Shown in pieces: positions 16,485-25,044 of a stretch of DNA of 64,000 bases. Location: NCBI GenBank assembly GCA_963837485.1, contig CAWINP010000027.1, forward strand, positions 1 to 64,000, given 5' to 3'. The stretch comes from Solirubrobacter sp963837485 (GTDB lineage Bacteria > Actinomycetota > Thermoleophilia > Solirubrobacterales > Solirubrobacteraceae). Below the pieces are notes generated by a model. The model saw only the letters and a list, made by a program, of their open reading frames with translations. It had not been told where the DNA came from and did no database searches. Both the position numbers and the translations under genes were made by a program. Within the stretch, counting starts at the first letter, position 1. The number at the start of each line of letters is the position of its first letter.

Positions 16485-17593
16485 GTGCGTGGTGGACCCG
16501 CCGCCACCTCGACGGCATCGTCGAGAGCCGGGCGACCACGGCTCCCGAGATCGCATGGCCGGTGCCGCGCGTCCTCCTCGGAGACGACGTGTGGGATCTG
16601 TGGCCGATCCAGGAGCCGGACGGACCGCCCATGGTGGTCGACGGGGCGGAGTTGTGGATGGCGCTCTCGGCACCGGCCCACGGCCATCCCGAGGATCGTC
16701 ACGACGTCGCGCGGCTGCGACTGCTGGCCCGCCGCGGCGAGTCATGGACCGATCTTGGTCGCGTCTTCGCGGACGGCGCCTCGCTCGGAAGCCGGGAGTG
16801 GTCGGGATCCGCGGTGCGCCGCTCCGACGGCTCCGTGTCGATCTTCTACACCGCCGCCGGACGCACGGGCGAAGACCGCCCGACGTTCATCCAGCGCGTG
16901 GTCGAGGCACATCGGACGCTCGTCGTCGACCACGGCCGCGTGCGCCTCGGGGCGCTGCTCGCGCAGCGCGAGATCGGGCGCTCCCCCCGGCCGGAGTACC
17001 TGCCCGCCGACGAGATCGACGGCGGGCCCGGGCAGATCAGGGCGTTCCGCGACCCCGGCTGGTTCCGCGATCCGGCCGATGGTCGCGATCATCTGCTGAT
17101 CGCCGCGTCGGTGCCGTCGCGAGACGGGTTCATGGGCGCGGTCGCCCTGGCGCGCAACGGGCGGGAGGGTTGGCAACTCCTGCCGCCGCTGCTGAGAGCT
17201 GAGGGCATCCACCACGAGCTCGAGCGGCCGCACGTCATCGTGCGCGGCGGGCGGTACTACCTCTTCTTCTCCGCGAGCCGGCACTCCTTCCATCCGGAGG
17301 ACTGCGCGCCCACTGGCCTCTATGGCTTCGTCGCGCCGGACCTGATCGGGCCCTACGAGCCGCTCAACGGCTCCGGCCTCGTGCTCCGGAATCCGCCGGG
17401 CGCGCCCGACCAGGCCTACGCCTGGCTCGTGCTCGACGACCTCCGCACCGTGAGCTTCGTCAACTACCGCAACGGCGGAGGCGATCCGAAGCGCATGAGC
17501 GCCGGCGAGGCGCGAGCGCGCTTCGGCGGGACGATCGCGCCCATCCTCCAGCTGACGGTCGACGGAGCCAGGACGGCGATCGCCGGCACGTGA
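16481..17593 (+). CDS. GH68-type glycoside hydrolase (levansucrase/fructofuranosidase family)
   Basis: A 370-residue five-bladed propeller enzyme. The three GH68 catalytic signatures are visible in order: VWDLWPIQ (nucleophile Asp) near residue 37, FRDP (transition-state Asp) near 185, and ELERPHVI (acid/base Glu) near 245. WSGSAV, also typical, lies between the first two. There is no signal peptide, whereas most GH68 enzymes are secreted, so an intracellular beta-fructofuranosidase acting on an imported fructoside is more likely than polymer synthesis. It is the last gene of the permease operon. Confidence 0.85.
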   Translation: MSAWWTRRHLDGIVESRATTAPEIAWPVPRVLLGDDVWDLWPIQEPDGPPMVVDGAELWMALSAPAHGHPEDRHDVARLRLLARRGESWTDLGRVFADGASLGSREWSGSAVRRSDGSVSIFYTAAGRTGEDRPTFIQRVVEAHRTLVVDHGRVRLGALLAQREIGRSPRPEYLPADEIDGGPGQIRAFRDPGWFRDPADGRDHLLIAASVPSRDGFMGAVALARNGREGWQLLPPLLRAEGIHHELERPHVIVRGGRYYLFFSASRHSFHPEDCAPTGLYGFVAPDLIGPYEPLNGSGLVLRNPPGAPDQAYAWLVLDDLRTVSFVNYRNGGGDPKRMSAGEARARFGGTIAPILQLTVDGARTAIAGT

Positions 17594-17643
17594 TGCCGGC
17601 GACGCTCGCTCAGGCGCGTCGTGGCTCGCGGGGCCTTTGCTAC

Positions 17644-18312
17644 CTACCGCCCGGCCACGGCCGGCTCGCGCGCACCGCTGGCGTCGGCGCCCTGCTTGGC
17701 CGCCTCGGCCTGCGCGAGCTGGCGGTTGACGTGGTCCCAGTTGACGTTGCGCAGGAACGCCTCGACGTACTGCTTGCGGCCGTCCGGCGTGGCGCCGAAG
17801 TCGCGCACGTACGCGTGCTCGTAGACGTCGAGCGCGAGCACCGGAACCATGTTGTAGACCGCCCACAGGTTCTGGGTGTCCATCAGGTAGTTGAACAGCG
17901 AGCCGTCGTTGAGGTCATAGCCGACCATCACCCAGCCGCGCGCCGCGCTGGCGCCCTTCTTGAGCGCCTCCAGCCACTTGTCGACGCCGTTGAACTCGGA
18001 CTCCACGAGCTCGGCGAAGCGGCCGTTGGGCTCGCCGCCGTCACCGCCGAGGTGGCCGAAGTAGAGGTCGTGGTTCTTGTAGCCGAGCAGCGCGAACGTG
18101 TAGTCGACCGACACGGCGCGCAGCGGCGAGTAGACCTGGTTGCCCTCGATCTCGGAGTAGTCGAACTCGTTCAGGATCCGGCGGCACTCGTTGGCCTTCT
18201 TCGCGTAGCCCTCGTAGAGCTTGTAGTGATCCTCCATCGTCCGGCGGGAGATCCCGTCCAGGTCGGTCTCGAACGCGGCGAACTTGCGGGGCTTCAGCTC
18301 ATTCCATGGCAT
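17644..18312 (-). CDS. Iron/manganese superoxide dismutase
   Basis: A 222-residue SOD that converts superoxide to peroxide and oxygen. All four metal ligands are recognisable: His in MEDHYKLYEGY, His in LLGYKNHDLYFGH, and Asp and His in LALDVYEHAY. The start at 18312 is preceded by GGAG at 7-nt spacing; an ATG at 18324 would add four residues. It is longer and more divergent than E. coli SodB, with an extra acidic insertion after the first ligand. It is convergent with the GH68 gene. Fe versus Mn cannot be decided by eye. Confidence 0.9.
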   Translation of the reverse strand: MPWNELKPRKFAAFETDLDGISRRTMEDHYKLYEGYAKKANECRRILNEFDYSEIEGNQVYSPLRAVSVDYTFALLGYKNHDLYFGHLGGDGGEPNGRFAELVESEFNGVDKWLEALKKGASAARGWVMVGYDLNDGSLFNYLMDTQNLWAVYNMVPVLALDVYEHAYVRDFGATPDGRKQYVEAFLRNVNWDHVNRQLAQAEAAKQGADASGAREPAVAGR

Positions 18313-18434
18313 TCGGGGCTCCAATCGATCGCGTGCCTATCACGATTGGCCTCCCCAGCACGCGCTGCGCGAACCCTCATCCGCTCCTGCCTCGTCCGGC
18401 CGCTGACGCGTTGTCCATGCGACCGCCGACGCCC

Positions 18435-19619
18435 TCATGGATTCAGCAGGACCTTGAACGCGCCGTCCTGCTTCTTCTGGAAGATCTCGTAGGCGCGCGG
18501 CGCCTCGGTCAGCGGCAGGTGATGGGTCGCGAACGTCTCGACGCCGAGGACGTCCTCGTCTGCGGTGACGAGCGGCAGGATGTCGTCGAGCCAGCGGCGG
18601 ACGTTGGCCTGCCCCATGCGCAGCGTGATCTGCTTGTCGAAGAGCTGCATCATCGGCATCGGGTCCACGGCGCCGCCGTAGACGCCCGAGAGCGAGATCG
18701 TGCCGCCGCGGCGGACGAGGTCGATGGCGAGGTGCAGCGCGCTCAGGCGGTCAACGCCGGCGACCTCGATCGCCTTGCGCGCGAGCGCGTCGGGAAGGAA
18801 GCCGGCGAGCCGTTGCGCCAGCGCACCGATCCGCGCGCCGTGCGCCTCCATGCCGACCGCGTCGATCACCGCGTCCGGGCCGCGCCCGCCGGTCAGGTCG
18901 CGCACATGCTCGGCGAGGTCGTCGTGCTCGGTGACGTCGATCGTCTCCACGCCGTGCGCGCGCGAACGGGCGAGGCGCTCGGGCACGAGATCGAGCCCGA
19001 TCACCTGCCCGGCGCCGCGGTGCTGCGCGATCCGCGTGCACATCTCGCCGATCGGGCCCAGCCCCAGCACCAGCAAGCTCCCGTCACGCGGCACGTCGGC
19101 GTACTCGACGGCCTGATAGGCGGTCGGGATCACGTCGCTGAGGTACACGAAACGATCGTCCGGCGGCCCCTCCGGCACCTTGATCGGGCCGTAGTGCGCC
19201 TGCGGTACGCGCAACAGCTCGGCCTGCCCGCCCGGGACTTGTCCGTAGAGCTTGGTGTAGCCGAACAGCGACGCACCGGTGCCGTACTCGCGTACCTGCG
19301 TGGTCTCGCACTGCGACTGCAGCCCGTGCTCGCACATGAAGCAGTGCCCGCACGAGATGTTGAACGGGATCACGACGCGATCGCCGACGGCGAGGTTCGA
19401 CACGTCGGGGCCAACTGCTTCCACGACGCCCATCGGCTCGTGGCCGAGGATGTCGCCGGGGTCGATGTAGGGCCCGAGCACCGTGTAGAGGTGCAGGTCC
19501 GAGCCGCAGATGCCGGTCGAGGTCACGCGGACGATCGCGTCGGTGGGGTGTTCGATGGTGGGATCGGGAACCGTGTCGACGCGCACGTCGGCGTTCCCAT
19601 GCCAAGCAACGGCCTTCAT
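18435..19619 (-). CDS. Zinc-dependent alcohol dehydrogenase
   Basis: A 394-residue medium-chain dehydrogenase. Catalytic zinc ligands are Cys in STGICGSDLH, the HE pair in DILGHEPMG and a later Glu/Asp. The structural zinc lobe shows Cys in SCGHCFMCEHGLQSQC. The NAD-binding motif is LVLGLGPIGEMC. Length and the extended loop (ADVPRDGSLLVLG) resemble the glutathione-independent formaldehyde-dehydrogenase-like subgroup. It stands alone with about 120-190 nt of spacer on both sides. The substrate is not defined. Confidence 0.9.
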   Translation of the reverse strand: MKAVAWHGNADVRVDTVPDPTIEHPTDAIVRVTSTGICGSDLHLYTVLGPYIDPGDILGHEPMGVVEAVGPDVSNLAVGDRVVIPFNISCGHCFMCEHGLQSQCETTQVREYGTGASLFGYTKLYGQVPGGQAELLRVPQAHYGPIKVPEGPPDDRFVYLSDVIPTAYQAVEYADVPRDGSLLVLGLGPIGEMCTRIAQHRGAGQVIGLDLVPERLARSRAHGVETIDVTEHDDLAEHVRDLTGGRGPDAVIDAVGMEAHGARIGALAQRLAGFLPDALARKAIEVAGVDRLSALHLAIDLVRRGGTISLSGVYGGAVDPMPMMQLFDKQITLRMGQANVRRWLDDILPLVTADEDVLGVETFATHHLPLTEAPRAYEIFQKKQDGAFKVLLNP

Positions 19620-19810
19620 GCCGACGCGCTACCCGCGCCGACCGCCGCTCACGGCTGCCGGTCACCGATGGGACCGACGCGCGCTTCGCGCCTCGATCGA
19701 TCCCCGCTCCGTTCCTGGCGACCGACCATTCCCGCTATCACCTCGGACAGCGCATAGGCGGTGCACGAGCGGAGCTCGCATTCCAGTCGATGCGCGCCTC
19801 CTCGTCGCGA

Positions 19811-20317
19811 TCACCCGCTCGCCCGCGCGCGAACGCGCTGAATGCTCCACGCCGCGATCAGCGCCGCGATCGCGCCGACCACGGCAACCCATGGCCACGA
19901 TCCGCCTCCGGGGCGGGACGCTGGCGGCGGCGCCGGCGCGATCCTGACGGGTGCACCGAGGTCCGCAAGGCGCGCCGGGTCGAGAGGGTCGAAGCCCGCC
20001 ACAGCAACCCGGAAGGCGCCGGCACGTGCGAATCGCACCGTAGCCCTGAACGTGTTCGGTGGCACGTCGACGCGCATAGGGACGCGCCGCTCGGCGCCGC
20101 CGATCGAGTCGGTGACGACGATCACGGGCCGGGCCGTACCCGGGTCGAAGCCGCCAGGACCCTGAAGAAGGCTCAGGCGCGCGTCCCACGTCCCGCCCGC
20201 CCGGATGTGATCGGGCGTCGAGTTCCACCTCACGCGCACCGGCGCATTCGGGTTCCTGCCCTCGGCGGTGCCGGACAGGACTGCCAGCGCCAGCAGCGTC
20301 AGGCCGAGCGATCTCAT
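19811..20317 (-). CDS. Secreted, C-terminally membrane-anchored protein (YtkA-like beta domain, tentative)
   Basis: A 168-residue protein with a signal peptide (MRSLGLTLLALAVLSGTAEG), a beta-rich extracytoplasmic domain (VRVRWNSTPDHIRAGGTWD, then NTFRATVRFARAGAFRVAV) and a C-terminal transmembrane helix followed by a basic tail. The fold hint is an Ig-like or YtkA/CopC-like domain. The start at 20317 is chosen because the signal peptide begins there. No partner gene is adjacent; the degenerate IS region begins about 110 nt upstream. The function is unknown. Confidence 0.65.
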   Translation of the reverse strand: MRSLGLTLLALAVLSGTAEGRNPNAPVRVRWNSTPDHIRAGGTWDARLSLLQGPGGFDPGTARPVIVVTDSIGGAERRVPMRVDVPPNTFRATVRFARAGAFRVAVAGFDPLDPARLADLGAPVRIAPAPPPASRPGGGSWPWVAVVGAIAALIAAWSIQRVRARASG

Positions 20318-20428
20318 GTCAGCTCTACGCCGCCGCGGTCTCTGCGGTTCCGCCGGCGAGCCCTTCGGCGAACTGCTCATCTAAGAGCCTGTTGAAGTTT
20401 CGTCCGGTCTGACCGGGATCCTGTGGGT

Positions 20429-20960
20429 ATGGCTCACGCGGCGTTTTCGGTCAGGTCGGGCGAGGAGACGCGGCAGGTGCAGATGGTCTGTTTGGACGAT
20501 CTGGTGCCGGTCGATGACGATTTGCGGCGGATCGAGGGGTAGTAAACAGGTATAAAGGTCTGTTTTGGACGATCTGGTGCCGGTCGATGACGATTTGCGG
20601 CGGATCGAGCGGCTGATCGATTGGGATCAGCGTGCGGCGGACCGCGGAGCGGTTTTATCGGCCGGGCGGGGCGGGCCGGCCGGGCCTGGATCCGGCGGTG
20701 CTGGTCAAGCTGGCGCTGGTGTTGGCGTGGCGTGGGCTGCCGTCGATGCGGGCGACGTTGCAGGTCGCGGGCACCGATGTCTCGATCCGGCGGTTTCTCG
20801 GGTTCGGGCTCACCGAGCGGTTGCCGGATCACTCGACGTTCAGTCACGCGCAGACCAAGCGTTTCGCGGATTCCTCGGTGTTCGAGCAGCTTTCACGGCG
20901 GTCTTGGGTCAGTGCACGCAGGAGGCTACGACGATACAAAGTGGATGTGAAAGACGCGCT
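20429..20960 (+). pseudogene. Broken transposase (IS5/IS1182-like, DUF772 N-terminal part)
   Basis: Several frames together encode a transposase N-terminus. They contain MVCLDDLVPVDDDLRRIE, then RLIDWDQRAA, and then, after a shift, ERFYRPGGAGRPGLDPAVLV, LGFGLTERLPDHSTFSHAQ and RFADSSVFEQL. These match the DUF772 region of IS1182/IS5-group transposases. The first copy of the N-terminus ends at a stop (20540-20542), the region is partly duplicated, and the DDE catalytic domain is absent. No clear terminal inverted repeats were found. Confidence 0.8.
20485..20609 (+). repeat. Imperfect direct duplication of about 52 bp inside the transposase relic
   Basis: Positions 20485-20536 and 20557-20609 are the same sequence except for one extra T in the second copy (ttt versus tttt). 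The copies are separated by 20 nt containing stop codons. Both encode LDDLVPVDDDLRRIE. Confidence 0.9.
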
Positions 20961-21000
20961 GAAGCCGAGCGATACGCAGGAGCTGATAGTCGGAGTGTAA

Positions 21001-21200
21001 GAAAAGAGAGAAGAAAAAAGGGAGAGAAAAAGAAGATGGGAGAGAAGAGACTAAATAAGATAGAGATATAATACACGAAGGATAAGGGGATATGGCAGAA
21101 AGTGAGGATGGAACTGGTGGAGTACGAACACATAAACAAGGCTCGAGCGGGAGATCAAGAAGACACGGAGGCTGACGGTAGAAGAAGAGAAGACGGGAGT
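21001..21200. other. Purine-rich, low-GC tract without coding signal
   Basis: Between 21001 and 21050 the plus strand has 49 purines and a single pyrimidine. The following 150 nt stay A/G-rich and well below the GC of the rest of the window. No frame shows recognisable protein similarity, and no promoter or structured RNA is evident. It separates the transposase relic from the GH2 relic. It could be foreign or decayed DNA, or an assembly or read artefact. Confidence 0.6.
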
Positions 21201-21313
21201 GACACGGCGAGGTGACGGTAACGACGACGGAGAACGACGGGCAGCGAGACGGTCGGCACCGCGAGCGGTCGCACCGGTCGACGCTGAGCGCTGACAGTAG
21301 CCGAAAACGAAGA

Positions 21314-22592
21314 CTGTGGTCGCCGGAGCATCCCTTCCTCTACCGAAGTAGTGCTGGATGCCCGCGACGGGCGCGGCGACCGCGGCCGGCAGCTACTTCG
21401 GGATGCGAACGATCGGAGTCGCCCTAGTAGAACGGCAACACGCGGAAGGTACTCAACGGAAAGCCCAAGTACGAGCTGGGCACGCTCGAGCAGGGCTTCT
21501 GGCCGGACGGCATACTACACCGCACCGACGGACGACGCGCTCAAGTTCGACCTCGAGCAAGAACAAGCGGATGGGCTTCAACACCATCCGCAAGCACGTG
21601 AAGGTCGAGCCCGACCGTTGGTACTACTGGGCGGACAGGCTCGGGCTGCTGGTCTGGCAGGACATGCCCGCGATGACCGACGGGGCCGCACCCGACCGCG
21701 GACGACCGCGACGGTACGAGAACGAGCTGCGACGGATGATCGATCAGCACCTCGACCAGCCCGGCGATCGTCATGTGGGTGACCGTTCAACGAAGGCTGG
21801 GGCCAGTACGACCAGGCCCGCATCGCCGACACGATCAAGGCCTGGGACCCGTCTCGCCTGGTCGACAACATGCGGGACTGGTCGGCGGGCGGCGGTTGCT
21901 CGTGGATGCGACGCACATCGAGGCCGACGCGGCGCTCAAGAGCTTGCGCGCCGAACTTTCGCTCGTCGAGAGCGAGAGCGGGGCGGCGACGGCGGGACGG
22001 TCGATGACGATCCCGCGACGCGGCCGGCACTCACGCTGGCTGAGCCGCGGAGCGGTCCGGCGCCCAAGCGCACACCGGACACACTGGACGCTACTCGAGA
22101 GGTCGTCGCGGAGTTGCTGAGGCGCGGGTTTGCGCCGGTCGCCGTCGCGCGCGACGGCGGGAAGCTTGCGGGATCTCGGGCTTTCGCGAGCCGGGAATCG
22201 TGACGGCGGCGCCTCAGTCGACGAGGCCGGCTGCACTCGATTGCGCGCGATCACGGGCACCGTGGGGCCCGCGATCGTTCCGCCCGAGCGCCTTCAGCAC
22301 GACCGGCGGGCGGGCGCTCGCCCCCACGCCACCGGAACCCGGCCGCTGGTACCACCTCGTCGGCGTCCGCGACGCCGCGAGCGGCCAGTTCAGGCTGTAC
22401 GTCGACGGCCAGCTCGCCGGCAGCCTGGCACAGAGCTGCGCGGAGCCGGCCACGGGCCACACCGTGCTCTGCCGAGCCCAGTTCGGCGGCAACCAGGTCG
22501 ACTTCTGGCGTGGCGCGGTCGACCAGGTGCACGTGTACGACCGCGCGCTGTCCGACGCCGAGGTTCGAGATCTGTACCAGTCCGGGAGATAG
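21314..22592 (+). pseudogene. Frameshifted GH2-family glycosidase with C-terminal LamG-type domain
   Basis: Pieces of one protein appear in alternating frames: LWSPEHPFLY; SYFGMRTIG; KYELGTLEQGFWPDG; YTAPTDDALKFDLE; MGFNTIRKHVKVEPDRWYYW with ADRLGLLVWQDMPAM; ELRRMIDQHLDQP; then FNEGWGQYDQARIADTIKAW and DPSRLVDN. The NEGWG motif holds the GH2 acid/base Glu. After a scrambled stretch the last 100 residues form a concanavalin-like LamG domain (GRWYHLVGVRDAASGQFRLY, then VDQVHVYDRALSDAEVRDLY) ending at 22592. At least four frame changes are needed and part of the catalytic barrel is missing. Confidence 0.88.
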
Positions 22593-22675
22593 CCTCACGA
22601 CGAGCCGAGGTGGGCTACTTCGCACGCGCCGGCCGCTCGGCGTGACGTTCCGGGCACGGCGCGTGTCTGAAGAGC

Positions 22676-23959
22676 ATGAGGTTGCGAGCGCCGGTGGCGC
22701 AGTTCGCGGTGACGGGCCTGGTGGCCACGATGCTGATCGGGCTGGGGGCGGTCGCGGTCATGCGGCGCATCGGCGCGTCGGAGGCGATCCGCGACGCGAA
22801 GCGCGTCACCCGCCTGGCGGGCGAGGGCATCGTGGAGCCGAACCTCACCCGGGGGGTGCTGAGCGGCGATCCCGCGGCGCTGCAGGCGCTCGATCGGGTC
22901 GTGCGCGCGCGGGTGCTCCGCGACGGCATCGTGCGAGTCAAGCTGTGGACCGCCGACGGCCGGATCGTCTATTCCGACGAGCCGCGGCTCATCGGCGCCC
23001 GCTACGCGGTCGACCCGGCGGACCGGGAGGCGCTGAGAAGCGCCCGAGTCGAGGCCGAGGTCAGCGACCTGAGCCGCCCCGAGAACCGGTTCGAGCGCTC
23101 GCAGCGCAAGCTGCTCGAGGTCTACCTGCCGATCCGCGGTCCGGACGGCGTGCGCCTGCGCTTTGAAGCGTACGAGCGCTTCGGCTCGGTCGCCGCCAGC
23201 GGGCGCCGTCTGTGGCTCGCGTTCGCGCCGGCGCTGCTGGGCGGGCTGCTGTTGCTGCAGCTCGTCAACGTTCCGCTGGCGAGGTCGATGGTCGGCCGGC
23301 TGCGCAATTCCCAGGCGCAGCGCGAGTCGTTGCTGCGGAGCGCGATCGACGCCTCCGACCTGGAGCGCCGCCGGATCGCCGGCGACCTGCACGACGGCGT
23401 CGTCCAAGATCTCGTCGGCGTGTCGTACGCGCTCGCCGCGCACGCCGAGCGCGTGGAGGACCCGGGCGCCGCGGGCGCGCTGCGCGACGGGGCCTCCCGC
23501 GCGCGCGACAGCGTGCGGGCGCTGCGTGCCCTGCTGCCGGAGATCTACCCCCCGACGCTGCACCAGGCGGGCCTGGCCGCCGCGCTGCACGACGTCGGCA
23601 CCACGGTGACCGCTCGCGGCATTCCCACCACCGTGTCCGTCAGCGACGATCTGCAGGTGTCCGGCGCGGCCGAGCGCCTGCTGTTCCGGGTGGCGCAGGA
23701 GGCGTTGCGCAACGCGGCCAGGCACTCGGGCGCCGCATCGATCACCGCGACCGTCGCCGGCGGCGGCGGGACCGCAGTCCTCGAGGTCATCGACGACGGC
23801 ATCGGGTTCGATACCGACGCGGCTGCCGAGCGTCCCGCGGAGGGACATCTCGGGCTGCGGCTGATGGCCGATCTCGTGCGCGACGCCGGCGGCCGGTTCG
23901 ACATCGAGTCCGCTCCCGGGCGTGGGACCGCGGTGCGGGTCGAGGTGCCGGCAACATGA
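22676..23959 (+). CDS. Sensor histidine kinase, NarL/DegS-type (HisKA_3)
   Basis: A 427-residue membrane sensor. TM1 is at about residues 8-28, the extracytoplasmic sensing segment covers about 30-180, and TM2 is at about 183-205. The dimerisation/phosphoacceptor motif is ERRRIAGDLHDGVVQDLVG, where the His of LHDG is phosphorylated. The HATPase shows EALRNAARHSG, DDGIGFD, GLRLMADLV and GRGT. It overlaps the response-regulator gene by 4 nt (ATGA), forming a two-component system. The signal is unknown. Confidence 0.93.
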   Translation: MRLRAPVAQFAVTGLVATMLIGLGAVAVMRRIGASEAIRDAKRVTRLAGEGIVEPNLTRGVLSGDPAALQALDRVVRARVLRDGIVRVKLWTADGRIVYSDEPRLIGARYAVDPADREALRSARVEAEVSDLSRPENRFERSQRKLLEVYLPIRGPDGVRLRFEAYERFGSVAASGRRLWLAFAPALLGGLLLLQLVNVPLARSMVGRLRNSQAQRESLLRSAIDASDLERRRIAGDLHDGVVQDLVGVSYALAAHAERVEDPGAAGALRDGASRARDSVRALRALLPEIYPPTLHQAGLAAALHDVGTTVTARGIPTTVSVSDDLQVSGAAERLLFRVAQEALRNAARHSGAASITATVAGGGGTAVLEVIDDGIGFDTDAAAERPAEGHLGLRLMADLVRDAGGRFDIESAPGRGTAVRVEVPAT

Positions 23960-24576
23960 TCCGCGTGGCGATCGCCGACGATCACGTGCTGGTGCGGGCC
24001 GGACTCGAGCAGCTGCTCGACAACGCCCCCGACATCGAGCTGGTCGGCTCGGCGGCCAGTGGCGCCGCGGCAATCGAGGTTGCGCTCGCGGTTCGCCCCG
24101 ATGTGGTCCTGATGGACCTCTCGATGCCGGGAAAGGACGGGATCGAGGCCACGCGGGAACTCTTGTCCCAGGCGCCGGACGTGCGCGTGGTGGTCCTGAC
24201 GTCGTTCGCCGACCATCAGCAGGTCCTGGATGCGCTCGATGCGGGCGCGATCGGCTACCTGCTCAAGGACGCCGAGCCGGAAGAGCTCTACCGCGGCATC
24301 CGCGCCGCTGCGCAGGGGGACTCGCCGCTCGCGGCGCGGGCGGCGAAGGCCCTGATCGCCGGGCGGCGCGAGCCGGCCGGCGACGCGCGCCTCTCGGAGC
24401 GCGAGCACGAGGTGCTCGCGCAGATCGCGGCGGGTCGTCCGAACAAGGTGATCGCGCGCGAGCTCGGGATCTCGGAGAAGACGGTCAAGAACCACCTCAC
24501 GCGGATCTTCGAGGCGATCGGGGTGAGCGACCGGACGCAGGCCGCCCTGTGGGCGCAGCGTCACGGCGTGGTCTGA
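23956..24576 (+). CDS. Response regulator, NarL/FixJ family
   Basis: A 206-residue DNA-binding response regulator. The receiver domain has the acidic pair in IADDH, the phosphoacceptor Asp54 in VVLMDLSMPG and the Lys in YLLKDAEPEEL. The LuxR-type HTH covers about residues 142-206 (LSEREHEVLAQIAAGRPNKV, then ISEKTVKNHLTRIF). It is translationally coupled to the upstream kinase and followed by a strong hairpin. Confidence 0.95.
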   Translation: MIRVAIADDHVLVRAGLEQLLDNAPDIELVGSAASGAAAIEVALAVRPDVVLMDLSMPGKDGIEATRELLSQAPDVRVVVLTSFADHQQVLDALDAGAIGYLLKDAEPEELYRGIRAAAQGDSPLAARAAKALIAGRREPAGDARLSEREHEVLAQIAAGRPNKVIARELGISEKTVKNHLTRIFEAIGVSDRTQAALWAQRHGVV

Positions 24577-24577
24577 G

Positions 24578-24607
24578 CGCCCCGCGGCCTCCGTGTGCCG
24601 CGGGGCG
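24578..24607. terminator. Bidirectional stem-loop terminator
   Basis: A perfect 10-bp stem (cgccccgcgg / ccgcggggcg) with a 10-nt loop sits between the 3' ends of the convergent response regulator (24576) and the small secreted protein gene (24616). Confidence 0.7.
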
Positions 24608-24615
24608 TCGCCGGC

Positions 24616-24927
24616 TCAGCGGGCGCCGTGGTCGTCGCCGGGCGCGTCGTCGCGGCCCTTGCCGCGGTCGTCGGCCACGCGGTCGTCACGGCCGTGGCGA
24701 GCGGCGTGAGCGCGATGGCGGCGGCTGCGGCGATCGTCGCCGGCGGGATCGTCGGCGCCGTGCCTGGACGCCCGGACGACCATCCCGCCGCGATCGTCGC
24801 GGGCGTTGTGACCGGCGGGGTCGTCGGCGCCGTGCTTGGCCTGCGCCACGCTCACGCTGCCGACGGAACCGGCGCCGAGCGCGGCGATCGTGCCGGCGAG
24901 GATCAACTTGCTGCGGAACGTGCTCAT
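24616..24927 (-). CDS. Small secreted Asp/Arg/His-rich protein
   Basis: A 103-residue protein with a clear signal peptide (basic start, then ILAGTIAALGAGSVGSVSVA and an AQA cleavage site). The mature part is low-complexity: HGADDPAG occurs twice, with related DDRG, DDRVADDRGKGRDD and DDAPGDDHG units. The unusual density of Asp, His and Arg suggests metal or polyanion binding, but no known domain is recognised. A GGAGG-like site precedes the ATG. It is convergent with the response regulator and divergent from a CDF transporter 117 nt away. Confidence 0.7.
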   Translation of the reverse strand: MSTFRSKLILAGTIAALGAGSVGSVSVAQAKHGADDPAGHNARDDRGGMVVRASRHGADDPAGDDRRSRRHRAHAARHGRDDRVADDRGKGRDDAPGDDHGAR

Positions 24928-25044
24928 GGGGAGTGCCTCCTGGACCGTTGGGTGAACGCGATCCAGCCTGTCGTGTCCCGGGTCCCGGTCTCAATGGGAG
25001 ATTGGTCCTGGGACTCCGTGATGCATGGAATACCGTGAACGGGC

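Noticed and set aside
20390..21000. Complete insertion sequence
   Set aside because: The transposase lacks its catalytic domain and carries frameshifts, and no terminal inverted repeats or target duplication could be matched.
24616..24927. CRISPR-like or tandem DNA repeats in the Asp/His/Arg-rich gene
   Set aside because: The DNA repeats are short and irregular and are explained by repeated codons in a secreted protein.
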